From NCBI RefSeq assembly GCF_020740795.1, contig NC_067285.1:18953241-19017240 (forward strand): 64,000 nt of DNA, written 5' to 3'. The position numbers were made by a program, and so were the translations under genes. The notes under the pieces were generated by a model that saw nothing but the letters and a program-made list of their open reading frames with translations, did no database searches and was not told where the DNA came from. The DNA comes from Apus apus (lineage: Eukaryota > Chordata > Aves > Apodiformes > Apodidae). Positions 26,735 to 39,173 of the stretch are shown here, in pieces; positions within the stretch are counted from its first letter, which is position 1, and each line of letters opens with the position of its first letter.

Positions 26735-26830
26735 AAGACACCAAGTTCTACCACAGACCTATTTGTGTGACCTTGGGCAAGTTACTTCATCAGTTTCTCT
26801 TGATTTGAACTATCTGTTGTTTCCTTTCCC
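26735..26830 (+). repeat. MIR SINE fragment
   Basis: It contains the hallmark MIR core, TGTGTGACCTTGGGCAAGTT followed by ACTTCATCAGTTTCTC, preceded by a diverged tctaccac block. This is the clearest MIR match in the window. Confidence 0.7.
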
Positions 26831-27784
26831 TCATTCTTGCATGCTTTGTCTGGCTGGATTGTTTAGTTGTTAGGGACTATCTTTTCTTGGTCACATAGCT
26901 CCTAATGTGGAAGTCCTTTTTCAATTGCTGCTGCAGCAATTCACTTAGCGTGTGCTTGGGTGGGCCAGGGGAGGGGAAAAAGAGTTACAGGTTTGTGTGT
27001 GTTTTGTGCTGTGGAAGCACATGCATTTCTGAATGTCTGCCCATGATTTTTTCTCAGTGCTTTCATGTGTGAGAGGGACAGATAAATGGGAGCCTAAGCA
27101 TGAATGTGGGAAGGTAAAAGCAGACTCTGACCTGTGCAGGTGAGCACGTACACAATCTTTACATCCGTAAACTGCCTGTCTGTGAGGCACCACATGCATG
27201 CGCGGGTGTGTGTGCTGCTGTAGAGCAACATCCAGGTGTGTGCTCCATTATCTTCCCGCACATCTTTTAACGTGTGTGTACTAAGCTGATGTAGGTGTGT
27301 CTGGACTTTTCCCATTTTAAGCATATAGGGAGCCTTCAGTCCTCCCAGTAAAGAGAACCTACTCGAGAACTGACTTTATTATCTCTGTCTTTAGTTTATT
27401 TTGGTTGAAATTAGAGATCTGATGAGGAAAAACTAAGCAGGGAGCATATATTTTCCTGCCCACTGCATGTCTGGACAGCGTAGCTGAATGTATAGGCTTT
27501 GTATGCTGGGATCTGGTGGGTGAGCTATTCAGGCCACGACAGAGAGCCCATCTGTATCTTAGTCAGTACATCACTCCTGGCTTGCTTTTTCCACAAAGAG
27601 CCACGCAGTTCTTTAAAGAACAGAGACAGCTTGTTGGAGTAGAAAGAAGAAATTCTGTAGCTCTGCTAGCCCATTTTTTTAGGATCTCTTGAACCTTTCT
27701 AAGATTAAGGATGTGGTCCCAGGCATGGTACTTATTTTGTGGGTTGTTTTTTGTTGTTATTTTGGGTTTGTTTAGTTTGGAGGG

Positions 27785-27808
27785 TTTTTTTGTTTTGTTT
27801 TGTTTTTT
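27785..27808. repeat. (TTTTG)n simple repeat
   Basis: Imperfect pentamer repeats of T4-7 G lie within a wider T/G-rich stretch starting near 27,740. Confidence 0.7.
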
Positions 27809-28532
27809 CTTTGAATCCAAACAAAAGGGCTTAGCTAAAGATAAGCATATGACAAGGAAAATTAACCCTTGGGTTGTTAGTAGCTTTTGGTTTTATGTCC
27901 AGCCTTACTCTGGGAGTGTGACTGGATGACTGAATGAAAAGAAAGACACTAATGTCTTCCAGCAGGATCATCAAATGGAGTGAAGCATCGCCAAGTTCAG
28001 TCTGAGCTGCAGGCCTCAGTGATTAAAAACAGGCCTGTGCCTCAAGGAGTCAACAGATGAAGCTGTGTGTGACTGGCTCCACATTAGCTTTTCCTTGCAA
28101 GACAGGACAGTCCCTGTCCAGCCTGGCAATACTGTCACATCCTGGTACTTTCAGAACATTTTACTGCAGCAGCTTTACAAGCTCTTCTGAGACCTAGCCA
28201 AAATGAGATGAGCTTTACAGAGCTAGCAGGACATTACCCCCTTAGTTTCCTCTGTTTAACCTTGAAAGACTGAAGTAGGTGCATCTACTATGTCTCTTGC
28301 CAGTGTAGCTGTGAGAGCCCTAGTGGTAATTTTGCTGAAGGCAGACTTCATCAAGACTCTCCAGCAGATGTCTAGATGAAAGATTTCTGCAAGCCCAGAA
28401 CTGTAAGGAGCTCCAGCTTGCCTTTGACAGTCCCCTTCCAGCCGCACTCCAATGATAGTTTTTAGCTTGCTCCTTCTCTGAACCCTAACGCTAATTGCCT
28501 TTTCTAAGCCATCGACAAACTCTGAAGCCATT

Positions 28533-28624
28533 GCACAGATTAACAATTTGTCCAAGACCAAATTTCCAGCCCCACTCTAACTGCAGCTCTCTCTCTAAAC
28601 CCCAGACCTTATGCTCTTACTGCC
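28533..28624 (-). repeat. MIR-like SINE fragment (antisense)
   Basis: The plus strand shows diverged blocks in the order expected for antisense MIR: a gcacagattaac block, tgtccaagacc, a ccccagacc block and atgctcttac. Confidence 0.45.
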
Positions 28625-30246
28625 AAGACTTGGCCTGTGAGCAGTCTTTCTTCTGAGCAGTGGCTGAGGGGCCCTTACCAATCATTCAAGAAAAAAACAA
28701 AAAGGGGGTTAGGAGAGAGAAAAAAAGTATAGGGCTGCAATGTAATTGAGGCTGCAAGGGAAAAGTTTCAGTTATCAACAGACTTGGCTTGGGTGAAATA
28801 TTTTGTCTGTGCAATGCTTGGTGACCTTTTCTAGCACTTCCCTGGAAAATTAGGGTTCAGGGTTGAAGGAAAAAGAAAACATAGATCTGCAATTGGAGTT
28901 GGGCTGGAATGGGACTGCCAAGACAAGGTGGGAGGCAGCCAAGAGACCTCGACTGGGAGAAGTCTTTCATCTTGGCAATGGCTTCAGGATCTTTTCTTCC
29001 CCTCAGCAAAAAAAAATGACCTGTGAGGGCTGTGTGATCTCACCTGCACAGCCCTGCAGCACACACTGTCACATCAGAAGAAACCCACGCTTGTGTCAGC
29101 TCTTTCCACTTATCATGCAGTGGGTAGATCAGCTTCACCCTCAGTCATGTCAGTCTTGGTTTCATGGCTGCTTCTTCTTGTTACCTATTTAAAATGATGT
29201 GAAACGAGGGGAGCGGCATTACAGTCAAGTAATATTACAGTGCCTTTGTATCCTTGAAAGATCACCATTTCCACCCAGAAGAAAAAGGTACTACCAGCCT
29301 CTGTGCCCAAGAAGGGGAAAGGTAGTGTCCCCACCACCTGGTTCTGCAGTAGACACCCATAGTAAAGCTAATACTGTGCTTGCGAAGTGTCCATCTGCTG
29401 CTTTTTCTGAATTTGAAAGCAGGTCTTAGCATCACACCTTAACCTTTGTGTCAGTGGCCTCTGTGAGGCTGCAGTCATCTTGTTACCCAGGAGTCACTGA
29501 TGTGTTGATTGTACCTACAGGAAGTTATTGCAGTTGTGACCCAAGTCAACTGGAACAGCAAGGACTGATGTTACCTGAGATGTATTAGAGTATGTTGCTG
29601 ACCACAGGCCTGCCGAGGCTAAGGAAAAGCAGATAAAAGCTTCACACTGCAGATGGAGATTACACAGGCAGTTATTGTGTGTGTGCTGGCTGAGAGGCCA
29701 TGGAGACTTCACTTTTTCTGGATTTAGAAGTTGTCTGAGAAACTGAGCTGAAAAAGTTGTTCTTTCATGGCTGCCCAGCCTCTGTAAGTAAGATGAGATT
29801 ACAGAGCAACCTCTGCAAAAGCAGGAAGAGATTCTGTGTCTTAGAATGTGACTTCAGAGACATTCATCTCAAATGAAATTCAAACAGAATAGAAACAAGA
29901 ACTAGTAAAACCTTTACTCTGCAAGCAAACCAATATTTACAGTGGTAAAGATAAGTCACTCCCATGCTCCAGGGCATGCCCTCCTGCCAGGATAAGGAGG
30001 GAATTTCCTTTGAGACTATTCATGGCCCTCCAGCTCTGATATTGTAATGCAGTTGTGTAGGCTGGGTTGTAAGGAAGGTTTCTGTCTTCTGATGTATAAC
30101 AAACTGGCAGGGAAATGAAACTGGACTTCTGGATACTTTTTGTGTATCTCATTCAGGGAGCTGAAACTGATAGTGAAAGACAAACTGAGGACTCAGCAGG
30201 GTGGGACTGAATACAGAAAGCAGGTTTGATGTGATGTCACTCATGA

Positions 30247-30350
30247 AAACCAGGTTGGATGGAGCTTTGAGCAACTGCCCATAGAAGAGGTGTTGAAGGT
30301 AGATGATCTTTAAAGACCCTTCCAACCCAAACCAGTCTGTGATTCTGTGA
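30247..30350 (+). mobile_element. CR1 LINE 3' end
   Basis: It has a CCAGGTTGGATGGAGCTTTG start and a gatgatctttaaagacccttccaaccc block, and ends in two copies of a GATTCTGTG unit, the CR1 terminal octamer pattern. Only the 3' untranslated tail of the element is present. Confidence 0.85.
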
Positions 30351-31687
30351 ATGATTGTTAGGAAACTTCCTGTCGTGAGTTATCAGCCTCCCATGAATAT
30401 AGCACTAAAATACAAATGGAAAGTATTGTTACTAGCAGGAAGGGAAGTAGAGCCTTAAGAAACAAGCAAATTCTCTTGCCTGGTATAAGCACATGCATCC
30501 ACCCACTAAACACTGCTCCTTCTGGCTATTGGCTGCAAACAGTGTAACTCCAGTATTGCATGCTGCTTTTTTTTCAGAACTGAAGGATTAACTGAGTGCT
30601 GAATGCATGATTTAAATCTCCTTGATATCAGTGGAAAGCTTCCTGTTGCTTTGAGAAATCTTTCAACAGCACTTCCTACCTGCTATGGTCTGTTCTCATG
30701 TGACATTGAGTAGATTTTGGGATTGTCTCACTGAGGTCTTATTACCAAGATACAGCTAACCCCTGATGATACCCTCCCTGACTCCACCATACCTTTGAGG
30801 GTGCTAGAATTAGGGTTTCAGAACACAACTCAGCAGCTGTCCTTTTAGATGGAGCTGTTGCATAGTGGCAGGGACTGAACTAAGACCTCTGTCTTACAGC
30901 CTGAGCATCTTCTGTGTTTTCCAAAAGACCTGGTGCCAACAGTGGCATTCAGCAAGTGGTATTGGCCAGGAACTCTGATTTCCCCAAAGAGAGACAGTGC
31001 TTCACACCTGGTGAAGTAGATCTAACTTAAGAATGGCTGCCCTGTTTTTAGACTCTGGTGCTTCTGATATTTTCAAAGTGTGAGAAGTATAGTACACACA
31101 TTTTAGAAGGAAGGGCAATGTATTTTGCACACATTTTACTCTGTTTTAAATTTTGTTAGGCAATTTTAATTAAAGGAAAAGAAATAGAAGTGCGAAGCTT
31201 ACAGGATGGTGGCAGATTTTCATAATAGCCAGTTTTAATGCTAGCAATCTCCTGCTTGTGGGATTGCTGCCTGGTGGGTAGAGCAGCTGCAGACTGTTGA
31301 AGGGGCACTGTGTGACAGCCAAAGGGTGGGTGCATGCAGAAAGGAATCGTGTTCCATAAAGTTAGTGTAGCCTTTGTTTTGGCATTTTTGGGACAGAAGA
31401 TGCAGTGGAAGTATAGTTACTTGTTCCAGATTCAGCACAGCTGCCCATAACCATAAACACAGCCTTAACCCCACCTGTGGACAGTCTGAAGCACTCTTAG
31501 GCAGGAAAAAAATCACTCAGCATATAATTCTTGGCTTTAAAAATATTTTTTTTCTTCAAAGTCTGTTAGGATCTGGACTTTCACTCACGTTCCCTTCATC
31601 CATGTCAGTTTCCCCCATTGTGTGCCCTGAAAGCTCTAGAAGAGTTTAAGCTGACACCCAGATGTCTCTTCTGCTCTTTGTTGTCAG

Positions 31688-31895
31688 GGATCTTTGGACA
31701 GCGACTGGAGGACACCGTCCAGTATGAGAGGAAGTATGGGCAGCGCTTGGCCCCACTACTGGTGGAACAGTGTGTGGATTTTATTCGGGAACGAGGTCTT
31801 AAAGAGGAGGGGCTTTTTCGGATGCCTGGCCAAGCCAACCTTGTCAAAGATCTGCAGGATTCTTTTGACTGTGGAGAGAAGCCCCTTTTTGACAG
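31688..31895 (+). CDS. ARHGAP22: ARHGAP22 exon: RhoGAP domain with arginine finger
   Basis: This exon opens the RhoGAP domain. It runs from IFGQRLEDT through [17 protein letters not shown] to a [12 protein letters not shown] stretch and ends at GEKPLFD plus two bases of a serine codon. The arginine of GLFRMPG (codon 31,819-31,821) sits where RhoGAP proteins place the catalytic arginine finger, which enters the GTPase active site and speeds GTP hydrolysis on Rac/Rho. Acceptor TTGTCAG and donor GACAG|GTGAG are both good. The length, 208 nt, is not a multiple of three, so skipping it would break the frame. The sequence is near-identical to my recollection of mammalian ARHGAP22, and the paralogues ARHGAP24 and ARHGAP25 fit less well. 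Confidence 0.96.
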
Positions 31896-34439
31896 GTGAG
31901 TTGACATCAGGCTAGTTTATCTATGGCATGTAAAATCTGTCAGGAATGGCCTTGCAGCAGCTATCCTAGTTTGTATGTTCTTCCTTACCATTGTTCTCTT
32001 AAATTGCCCCTGGGGCTTGTTCCTGCATGGTGTTGTGTGTGGAAGCCTTCATTCAGCTAAGTGCTTGAGCAGAGGGAGACATCAAGCCCATTAATCTAGA
32101 TAGTGTTATCCAGGGTTTCAGCTTAAGCACATATTGAATGAGATGCATTGCCAGATTTGGGTGTGGCATATGCAGCAGTTGGTGGGATCCCACCATAGAA
32201 ATGGGTATGAGAGAGGTGAACGAGCAGTTTTACTGCTTTCAGATGTTGCATTCTCCCTTGCCACAAGCACAGCAGTTCTGTCCAGGGACAATGTCTCTAC
32301 TCTTCCCCTTTGTCACCAGGTTTCAGAATAGTCACCATCTCACACATCTTCCCTGGCTCTTATGCATGCAATGTATAGAATTGGTCAGCATGTCATAACA
32401 AAGCGCTTTCTGACCCCAGAATTCTTGGCCAAAGTTATTTTTTTGGCCCACAATTTCAACAGCTGAGATGGAATGTTTATTTCAAAACTGAATATATCTT
32501 TTGATTTGCAACAAAACTTGAGTTAAATCTTTCTGAAAAAGAACTGGCAATTTTGCATTTTTCTTCCCAGTATGAAATTGTTGATGTAATCACTCCTTGC
32601 CTGGTGCAAGACATGTTTAGCTGCCTTTTTGGTCCTACTGACCGTATCAATGTCAGGGAGCCGGAATGGCCAGCTGCTCCACAAAGCAAAGCAGGTCCAA
32701 GATCAGGCTGGGTAATCTGTGAGTCAGGGTCCAGATCAACAGAGTCTGCAACCAGGCAGACATGGCTGTGAGGCAGTGGGAGTTGTAGTTCAGACACAGG
32801 AATAACAGCAGAGGCTCAGTTTAGTATTTGCTCCCATGGGAACACCGTCAGCCCTGGCTCAGAGTGCTCCAGTCAAGGTCAGCAAGGGAAGGGGAAGCAG
32901 CTCTCAGCTGCACTATCTCTATGTTAACCCTGAGCCCAGGCAGTCAAATCATCATGAGGGTGGATGTTCTCAGGGTCCTTGCAGCCAAATCCTGACAATT
33001 TCTCCCTTCTCTCCTATGTACATACTACCCAGGGTTAGCACTGTGCTAACCTATACAGTCCTTTGAGAAATGAGCTTTAACCCTAACAAGAGACCTTAAA
33101 CTCCAGGGGTATTTGGATCCAAGGCCATTGTATAGGTCTGCCCCAACCTCTATCACAGATTCAGAAGTGGGATCAGATCTGAGATCCTGACTTGGAGACC
33201 TGGCTTCATTCCTTGCTGCAACTCACTAGCACTGCTTTCCCAGGTGATGCAGGCAGTGTCTGGCATATTGCTAGCACATTAACCTAGAAGAAAACTTTCC
33301 CTGGATGTGCAACAAGTCTTGGCATTGCTAACAGCATCCCTGCTTACTGCTACAGGAAGAATTAGCACTCTCTTGCATGGGCAGCACAGTGTTTGGTCTC
33401 ATTCTGGGAAGAATATCCTTAAGAGTTTATTTGGAACATTCTTCTAATTCTTCCTTCCCCTCAACTTCCCAGACCACCCATCCTCCTTTCTTTGATTCTT
33501 AACCACAGTCAGTATTTGTTCCCTAAATGGAAGTGTCAAATATTTAGAGATATTATAATGAAAAAATGAAGTTTGAAATAATCAAATTGTGTCACTTCAT
33601 CCTTTCTTAAACAAAATCTTTGTCTTTTTATCTGAACGTCTGGGTGTTCTAGTTCAGTATTAGAATTATCTTAATTCATGTGGAAGTGAACAAAGATATT
33701 TTGGAAAATGATTATAATTTGGAACAGGAGTAACTATGGAAGGAATTAATTAGGAATTACAGTTTCACTTTCATGCTTTACCTTAACCTAATCCATACTA
33801 ATTTCATTGTCATGAAGATAAGCCAAGCCTCTGCATTTCTAAAGCAGGAAGCATCTTTACTTCCACAGGCATTTGCAATGGCTCAATAGATCAGTGCTAA
33901 ATCTCACCTTTAACATTCCTTCCATGAAGGAATGCCTGCCTTTTGCATGGTTGCTTTGAAATGTGATAACTGAAGGTTCAGCACAGAATTAAAGCAGGCA
34001 AACCTAAGGGCACCCAAGTAGTGTGACACTTGAGGGTTCCCCAGTCATTGCCTTTTGCTCTTTCCACCACGCCCACTGTGACTTGTAGCTGTAGCTCGCT
34101 GGTCTTTGATATGTATAGTCACACTTGCCTGGACTGTATCACTGACATTCCTGATCCACATTGGCTGACAAACTACAGCACCACCCTCCCTTAAGCAGGA
34201 TGAGGGGTATATCCCTTCTACTGCCTGTACTACCCAAGATGCATTCATATCTTAACAAAATGGGCAAGTTTCCTTGTTCCCAGGTACTCTCCTGCCTAGT
34301 ACAACTATGTGGCAGAACAGCTTCCTTCCATGTGCCTACTTTGTCCTTGTCCTGAAGAGCAACCTTGATGCCCATTGAAAGGCATCAAGCTTTGGGGTAC
34401 TATAGGTTTCTAAATCTCCTTCTCTCTTCTCTATTGCAG
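31896..34439 (+). other. ARHGAP22: ARHGAP22 intron within RhoGAP coding region
   Basis: A 2.5-kb intron flanked by GTGAG and TTGCAG. A weak MIR-like block may lie near 33,196-33,240. I see no coding or repeat structure that I can name with confidence. Confidence 0.9.
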
Positions 34440-34572
34440 CAACACAGATGTTCACACTGTGGCGTCCCTCCTGAAGCTTTACCTTCGAGAGCTGCCAGAG
34501 CCTGTCATCCCCTTTGCCAAATATGAAGACTTTCTTTCTTGTGGACAGCTACTCTCAAAAGATGAGGGAGAG
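34440..34572 (+). CDS. ARHGAP22: ARHGAP22 exon: RhoGAP core
   Basis: It completes the split serine and encodes [25 protein letters not shown], a textbook RhoGAP helix. The lysine and arginine in [11 protein letters not shown] belong to the conserved surface that contacts the GTPase, and the LPEP turn is nearly invariant in the fold. It continues to [18 protein letters not shown] and ends in phase 0 at GAG|GTCAGT. Reading on past the donor gives about 25 unrelated codons before a stop, which supports this exon end. Confidence 0.96.
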
Positions 34573-34836
34573 GTCAGTGATACTTTTAATCTGCCTCCTT
34601 CTACCTCAAAGATTGTTCCCAAGACTCAATGTAGTACAGCTTTCCTTTAATCACTCTTCAGTCCTGATTTAAATCAATGAAGTTCCTAAGAACCTTCTCC
34701 TGAATTTTCCTGAAGCTGTGAATTGGGCATTAATATCAGATTCCTGCTTGAAGCAGTTTTGAAGTCAGTCTTGTAGTTGTGTGCTTCTTTCTTCTGAACA
34801 AAACTGTTCTGTAGCATAATCAGCAAGAGATGCAAG

Positions 34837-34925
34837 GTAGGAGATCTGGGTTCCTTTCCCAGCCTTGCTCATTAGCAAGCTGTAGAGTTATTCCCTCTTC
34901 CTTGTTTCCAGTTTCATGTATCAGA
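34837..34925 (+). repeat. MIR-like SINE fragment
   Basis: A gagatctgggttcc block, a cccagccttgctcattagcaagctg block and a ccagtttcatgta block follow the order of the MIR core at moderate divergence. Confidence 0.45.
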
Positions 34926-37900
34926 ACAGCTTGTTCTGCATCCCAAAATTTTTGGTGGATGAAATGTTGATCAGTATGATGCTCTTTGTATTACTTAGAG
35001 AAAAGACACTACGAATGGGCTCACTAAGTTATTATCCCAAAATAGGGGAAAGAATGCTATGAATACTTTACTGGAACCACCTTCTGATGTTGCTCTCTCT
35101 GGTTTCTAGGCAAGGGAAAGGGCTGATAAAAACCTCCAAGTCTGTGGCAATAATGGAAATTTTGATTCACTGCTTGGGAGGAGCAGGATAATTTACAATA
35201 TGACTGATTGATCTGTTTTATCCATATTGTTCCTGTTGTGGTGATGCCTGAGCTCTTCACTGACTGCAAAGGCACGTTGGATCTGGTCTACTGTGGGTGG
35301 AACTGTGCCATCTTCTAAAAGAGACATTTAAAGAAGCCGTAAGGGTTGTTGCTAGTGTCAGCTAAAGAACCAAAAGCCTGAGGGCTTATAAATTGCAGTC
35401 TACAGTTCTGTCCCTTTTCTGTGTGTGGCCTTAAGAGCATGCCTACTACTTTGACTCTGGTGGGAATTGTAAGAACTGTTTCTGTACTGAGAATCTGGGG
35501 TTCAACTTTAGTTCAAGTGCCAGAAGGCTCTGGGGAGATTTATTCCCTTATGATGCCCATAGAAAGATGATTGCATTAATCAAATGTAGCATATCTGGTA
35601 GTGTCAGTCTTTTACAGATAAAAAGCAAGTTTGTTACTATCTGTACACACATGATGTATTCTCTAGCTAACTCTGAGAAGGCAAATTCCTCTGCATGACA
35701 CTGCACATGGATTTGTATTTGCATCCTGGACACAGCCACATCAGTGTATCAGCACACTAGTGTTGTCTTTAATAGGTACAGGTATGTGTCTACTAGCTCC
35801 AAAACTTACCTTATCCTCAGTCAACTCAGGCACCTCTGCAGGGTGCTATGTTACAGGCAGCACAGGGATTGATTTCACAAGAAACAGCAACAGTTCTAAG
35901 GCAGTGGAGCTGGTTTAATTTTGGTCGCAAGATGTGCAGACTGAGAAGTTTTGCATCCATTAAGCTCCATTGCACAAGAGTAGAGACACTGCCAAGTTGG
36001 GCAAACTTAATTGTATATCAATTGCTCAGCTTATTAACTACATAGTTTGCCTGATTTTGCCTGCACAAGCTACAGCAGTTTGGAAAGCAACATCTGTGTT
36101 GGTTTTGTGGAAGCAAGGGCCAGGCTCAAATGACTTGCAGTGCAGTATTCTCTTTGGATTAGAAGGGCGATGAGAAGTACTAGGCAGCCAAAATGAAGCT
36201 TACAAAACAACTGCTGTTGTAAACATAACCCTTGGGTTTTGGTTTGGTTTTTTTTCTGTGTTGTTTTTTTTTAATCAGGAAAATCTGAAACCTCAACATG
36301 GGCTCTTTACTTTTTCAGAAAGGAAGGTGGAGTGCAAGGGTGGAGAGGCTACAGGGGCACAGTAGCACGTGGAGCAGAACGTAGCACAAAGTAATACCCA
36401 GCCTGTAGGGCCTGACTTGCCTCTCCACATAGTGTCCCCCCTACTTAATAATGTGGTGTCATTGAAACTTACTTTTTAGCACTAAGTGATAAGCAGGGAA
36501 TTTCAAAATCAAACGTTTAATTTTGAAAAAGTATTTTGAAACAAAATGCAATCTAATGTTTTAATTTGAACTATTATTTCATTTTTGTTTATCGTTTGGA
36601 AGTTTTGAATTAGACTTTTAGACTCAGTATAATTTTCCTTGGTTTTTATACACACACACTCCAATAAAAACAAAATTTTCTAAGACAAAACAGCAGTTTG
36701 GATAAAACTGTTGGCACCTCACACTGTTGCTTTGTGACGATAGGAATTATTATGAAGTTATATTGGCCTAATCTCCATCTGCAGTAAAAAAATACTCCAG
36801 CACTGCCATAAGCTTTCCTTTTTTCATTCAGATAGCTGTTCATCTTCATTCTGCACCAAACTTACCTGGTATTGGAATGCAAACAGAAGCATAGCAGAGA
36901 TCTCGGGTTGTGCTAAAGCCTCTAGGTATCTCAGCAGGACTGTAGCAGTAAAAAAGATTTTATTCTGATCCCAATTGGTTGGGAGGAGGGACTGAAAATA
37001 CAAAACAAGTTTTATACTATGAATTAAGTTTTTCAAATCTCTTAAAACTTATGAATCTGAGATGACTCAACATGGTAGTATTTTTAGCCTTCACTGCAGG
37101 CTCTACTCCAGAGATATTAGCAGTTCAGTGGGCTAAGTAGGTGGCTTTGAGTTTTTAAAGAGGGGTCTGGATTTGGGTGAACACCTGAAATGTTGCTAGT
37201 TTTCCAGCCCAACTAGAAGCTCTTAATTGGTGCTGAACTGTTACACACATTATAAAATGCGTGGGTTTGGGATCACGCCTTGCAAGGCATGTATCTGCAA
37301 TAAATTAGACACACAGCATTTTCAAGGAGGTAAGAGTTATTACTGCAAAATACCATGATGAATCAAAAGTGCAGTGCCTCTACTGCTTGCTAGGCTGCAG
37401 CCACAAGCGTGATCAGGGCTCTTTGTTAGTAATGCAGCAATTCTGAACTCGAATTTTCCTTTGCACTTTCACAGTGGTATCACAGGGCTCAGCCTTTTGC
37501 CATCTGTTGCTCAGGTGGTTGGTTGGCACAAATCTGTGGCAGATTAGACAGATGCTGCAGCAGGACAAAAAGCTTTTTTTTACCTGGCAAGTGTTTGTAC
37601 CTCGGCAAATAGAAAGACGCTCTGTGTAATACTGTGTTTGTGATTCACCATGAGAGAGCATGGACGATAAATTTTTAGAATCTTTTTCTTTCAGGTAGCA
37701 TCTTGTACCTTTCAGTCGTGTTTCCAGCTGTTCACAACTGCTTGCAGTTTCTGTTCCCAACCCCCCTCTTGCATCCAGTGGAGCCATGGTATTTTAATTC
37801 AGAGCACTTGAAATACAGTGCCAAATACCATCCTGATTTCTGTATTTGGGTTACAGAGCACAATTCAAGAGGAAATTAGGTCTGTTAGCTCAACTATGTC

Positions 37901-38389
37901 TAGTTCAAACTTCTCACTTGAAAGATGCATGACCTGAACGACTGACCTTAACCTTCACATAAGCAGCAGCTGTCCTTGATTCAAATGTTTTCAGAAGTTT
38001 AAAAAAGAGGATTGAAATTTTGAAAAGTGACTGCTCTTTTCTTGGTGTCTCCATTGTTGTCACTGTTTAACTGATACAATTTTTTAACTAAGGAATTAAA
38101 AAGACCTTACTGCTTTAAATAATTATTTTTTTAAGTTTCAGGTTTTTATTACAGAATTATTTTTTTTTGTGCTGGAACACAAAGAGTAAGAAGTGGCTGT
38201 ACATTCAGGACATTAAATATGGAGGCAGGAATACAAACTGCTCTGAATCTTTCTGACTTGTCAGGACCAGAGAAATCAGACTCTTAGTGGCTGGCCAACA
38301 GAATTCCTTTCCTAATAAATCAAGGAAGGTTTGAAAGGAATGTCCAGATGTGTTTCTTTGTCTTCCCCAGTGTGTTTGAATATTTATTT

Positions 38390-38406
38390 AAAAAAAAAAA
38401 AAAAAA
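38390..38406. repeat. Poly(A) run, 17 bases
   Basis: An uninterrupted A run follows TATTTATTT. No recognisable retrotransposed sequence lies immediately before it, so it looks like a simple tract. Confidence 0.8.
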
Positions 38407-39099
38407 GTTGTCTCAAAAAATAACCAAGTGCAACATTGAAAAGAACAAGCAAATGATTCTTGGGACTGTGGTAGGATAATAGGGTTCTGAGTCAGAGGTA
38501 TTCATTAGATGATTTAAGTAGCTGCAGGGTCTTAAGTCATTCCTCCAGCAGATGTCTTACACTTCAATGTAAAGACAGAAATTTTATGAGGAAGTATGTC
38601 ACAGCTCAGAATGACTGCAAATGGAAGTAAGTAATTAAAAAGGAGGTAGTTGAATTGGAATGTTGTTTAGCTTCTTTAAGATAAAACTCCCCACTGCTCA
38701 GTTGAGCTTTACTGCAGCGTATTTAAACTACACCCAATGCCTCAAAGTTTCAAATAGGCTAAGTGCTGAAAAGCACATTTGCTGGTACATTTATAGCAGT
38801 GCCAGTGGGCACACTTTGAAGACTAGCAGGCTTCACTAATTGAAGGCTTCTACATCAATCACTAAAGCTGACAGAAGTATTTCCACTGATTTTGAGAACT
38901 GAATCAAGTTCTGGACATTGGAGTTTTGGTTAAGGCATGACAAACTGGATGCCACCATTTCTAAAGCAAAGCCTCCCTGTGTTATCAGCTGTTGTTCCTG
39001 GTTTTGACTCTGGAAAGAGGACTTTGTAGTACTGAAGGAACTCACGTCTGCTTTGCATCATTTATATTAATATCTCTCTTTGTTTTTCCTGTCCCTTAG

Positions 39100-39173
39100 G
39101 GTACCCAGGAACTGGTTAAACAGGTGAAGAATTTGCCCCAAGCCAACTACAACCTCCTCAAATACATATGCAA
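39100..39173 (+). CDS. ARHGAP22: ARHGAP22 exon: short RhoGAP exon
   Basis: This 74-nt exon encodes GTQELVKQVKNLPQANYNLL then KYIC, plus two bases of a lysine codon. The LPxxNYNLLxYI pattern is the RhoGAP helix leading to the GTPase-binding groove. Acceptor CCCTTAG and donor CAA|GTAAGTA are strong. The 74-nt length shifts the frame if it is skipped. Confidence 0.95.

Larger units (their letters stand above)
12510..31687 (+). other. ARHGAP22: Large ARHGAP22 intron between PH and RhoGAP exons
   Basis: This 19.2-kb intron separates the PH-coding and RhoGAP-coding parts. It contains a T/G-rich tract (13,486-13,596), MIR-like fragments, a degraded CR1 copy (about 18.25-20.04 kb), an AT microsatellite (22,276-22,297), a 29-bp tandem duplication (25,508-25,565), a CpG-bearing candidate first exon (26,180-26,418) and a CR1 3' end (30,247-30,350). 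The ORFs in it are short and unassignable or belong to the CR1. The longest is 165 codons on the minus strand (14,679-15,176) and is not recognised. Confidence 0.85.
34573..39099 (+). other. ARHGAP22: ARHGAP22 intron
   Basis: A 4.5-kb intron. It holds a MIR-like fragment (34,837-34,925), T-rich and A-rich tracts including a 17-A run (38,390-38,406), and several ORFs of 60-124 codons with no recognisable family, the longest on the minus strand at 37,413-37,787. The acceptor is CCCTTAG. Confidence 0.9.

Noticed and set aside
28256-28561. 101-codon minus-strand ORF
   Set aside because: It partly overlaps the MIR-like fragment and encodes nothing I recognise. A chance frame is simpler.
34459-34650. 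Treating the ORF from the methionine-free RhoGAP exon as a separate small gene
   Set aside because: It is the exon 34,440-34,572 reading through its donor into the intron. Splicing in frame explains it fully.
37413-37787. 124-codon minus-strand ORF in an ARHGAP22 intron
   Set aside because: No recognisable family, and it overlaps no splice-site pair on that strand that would make it an exon.
38390-38406. Poly(A) run as the tail of a processed pseudogene
   Set aside because: The preceding sequence shows no mRNA-like or gene-related content and no evident target-site duplication.
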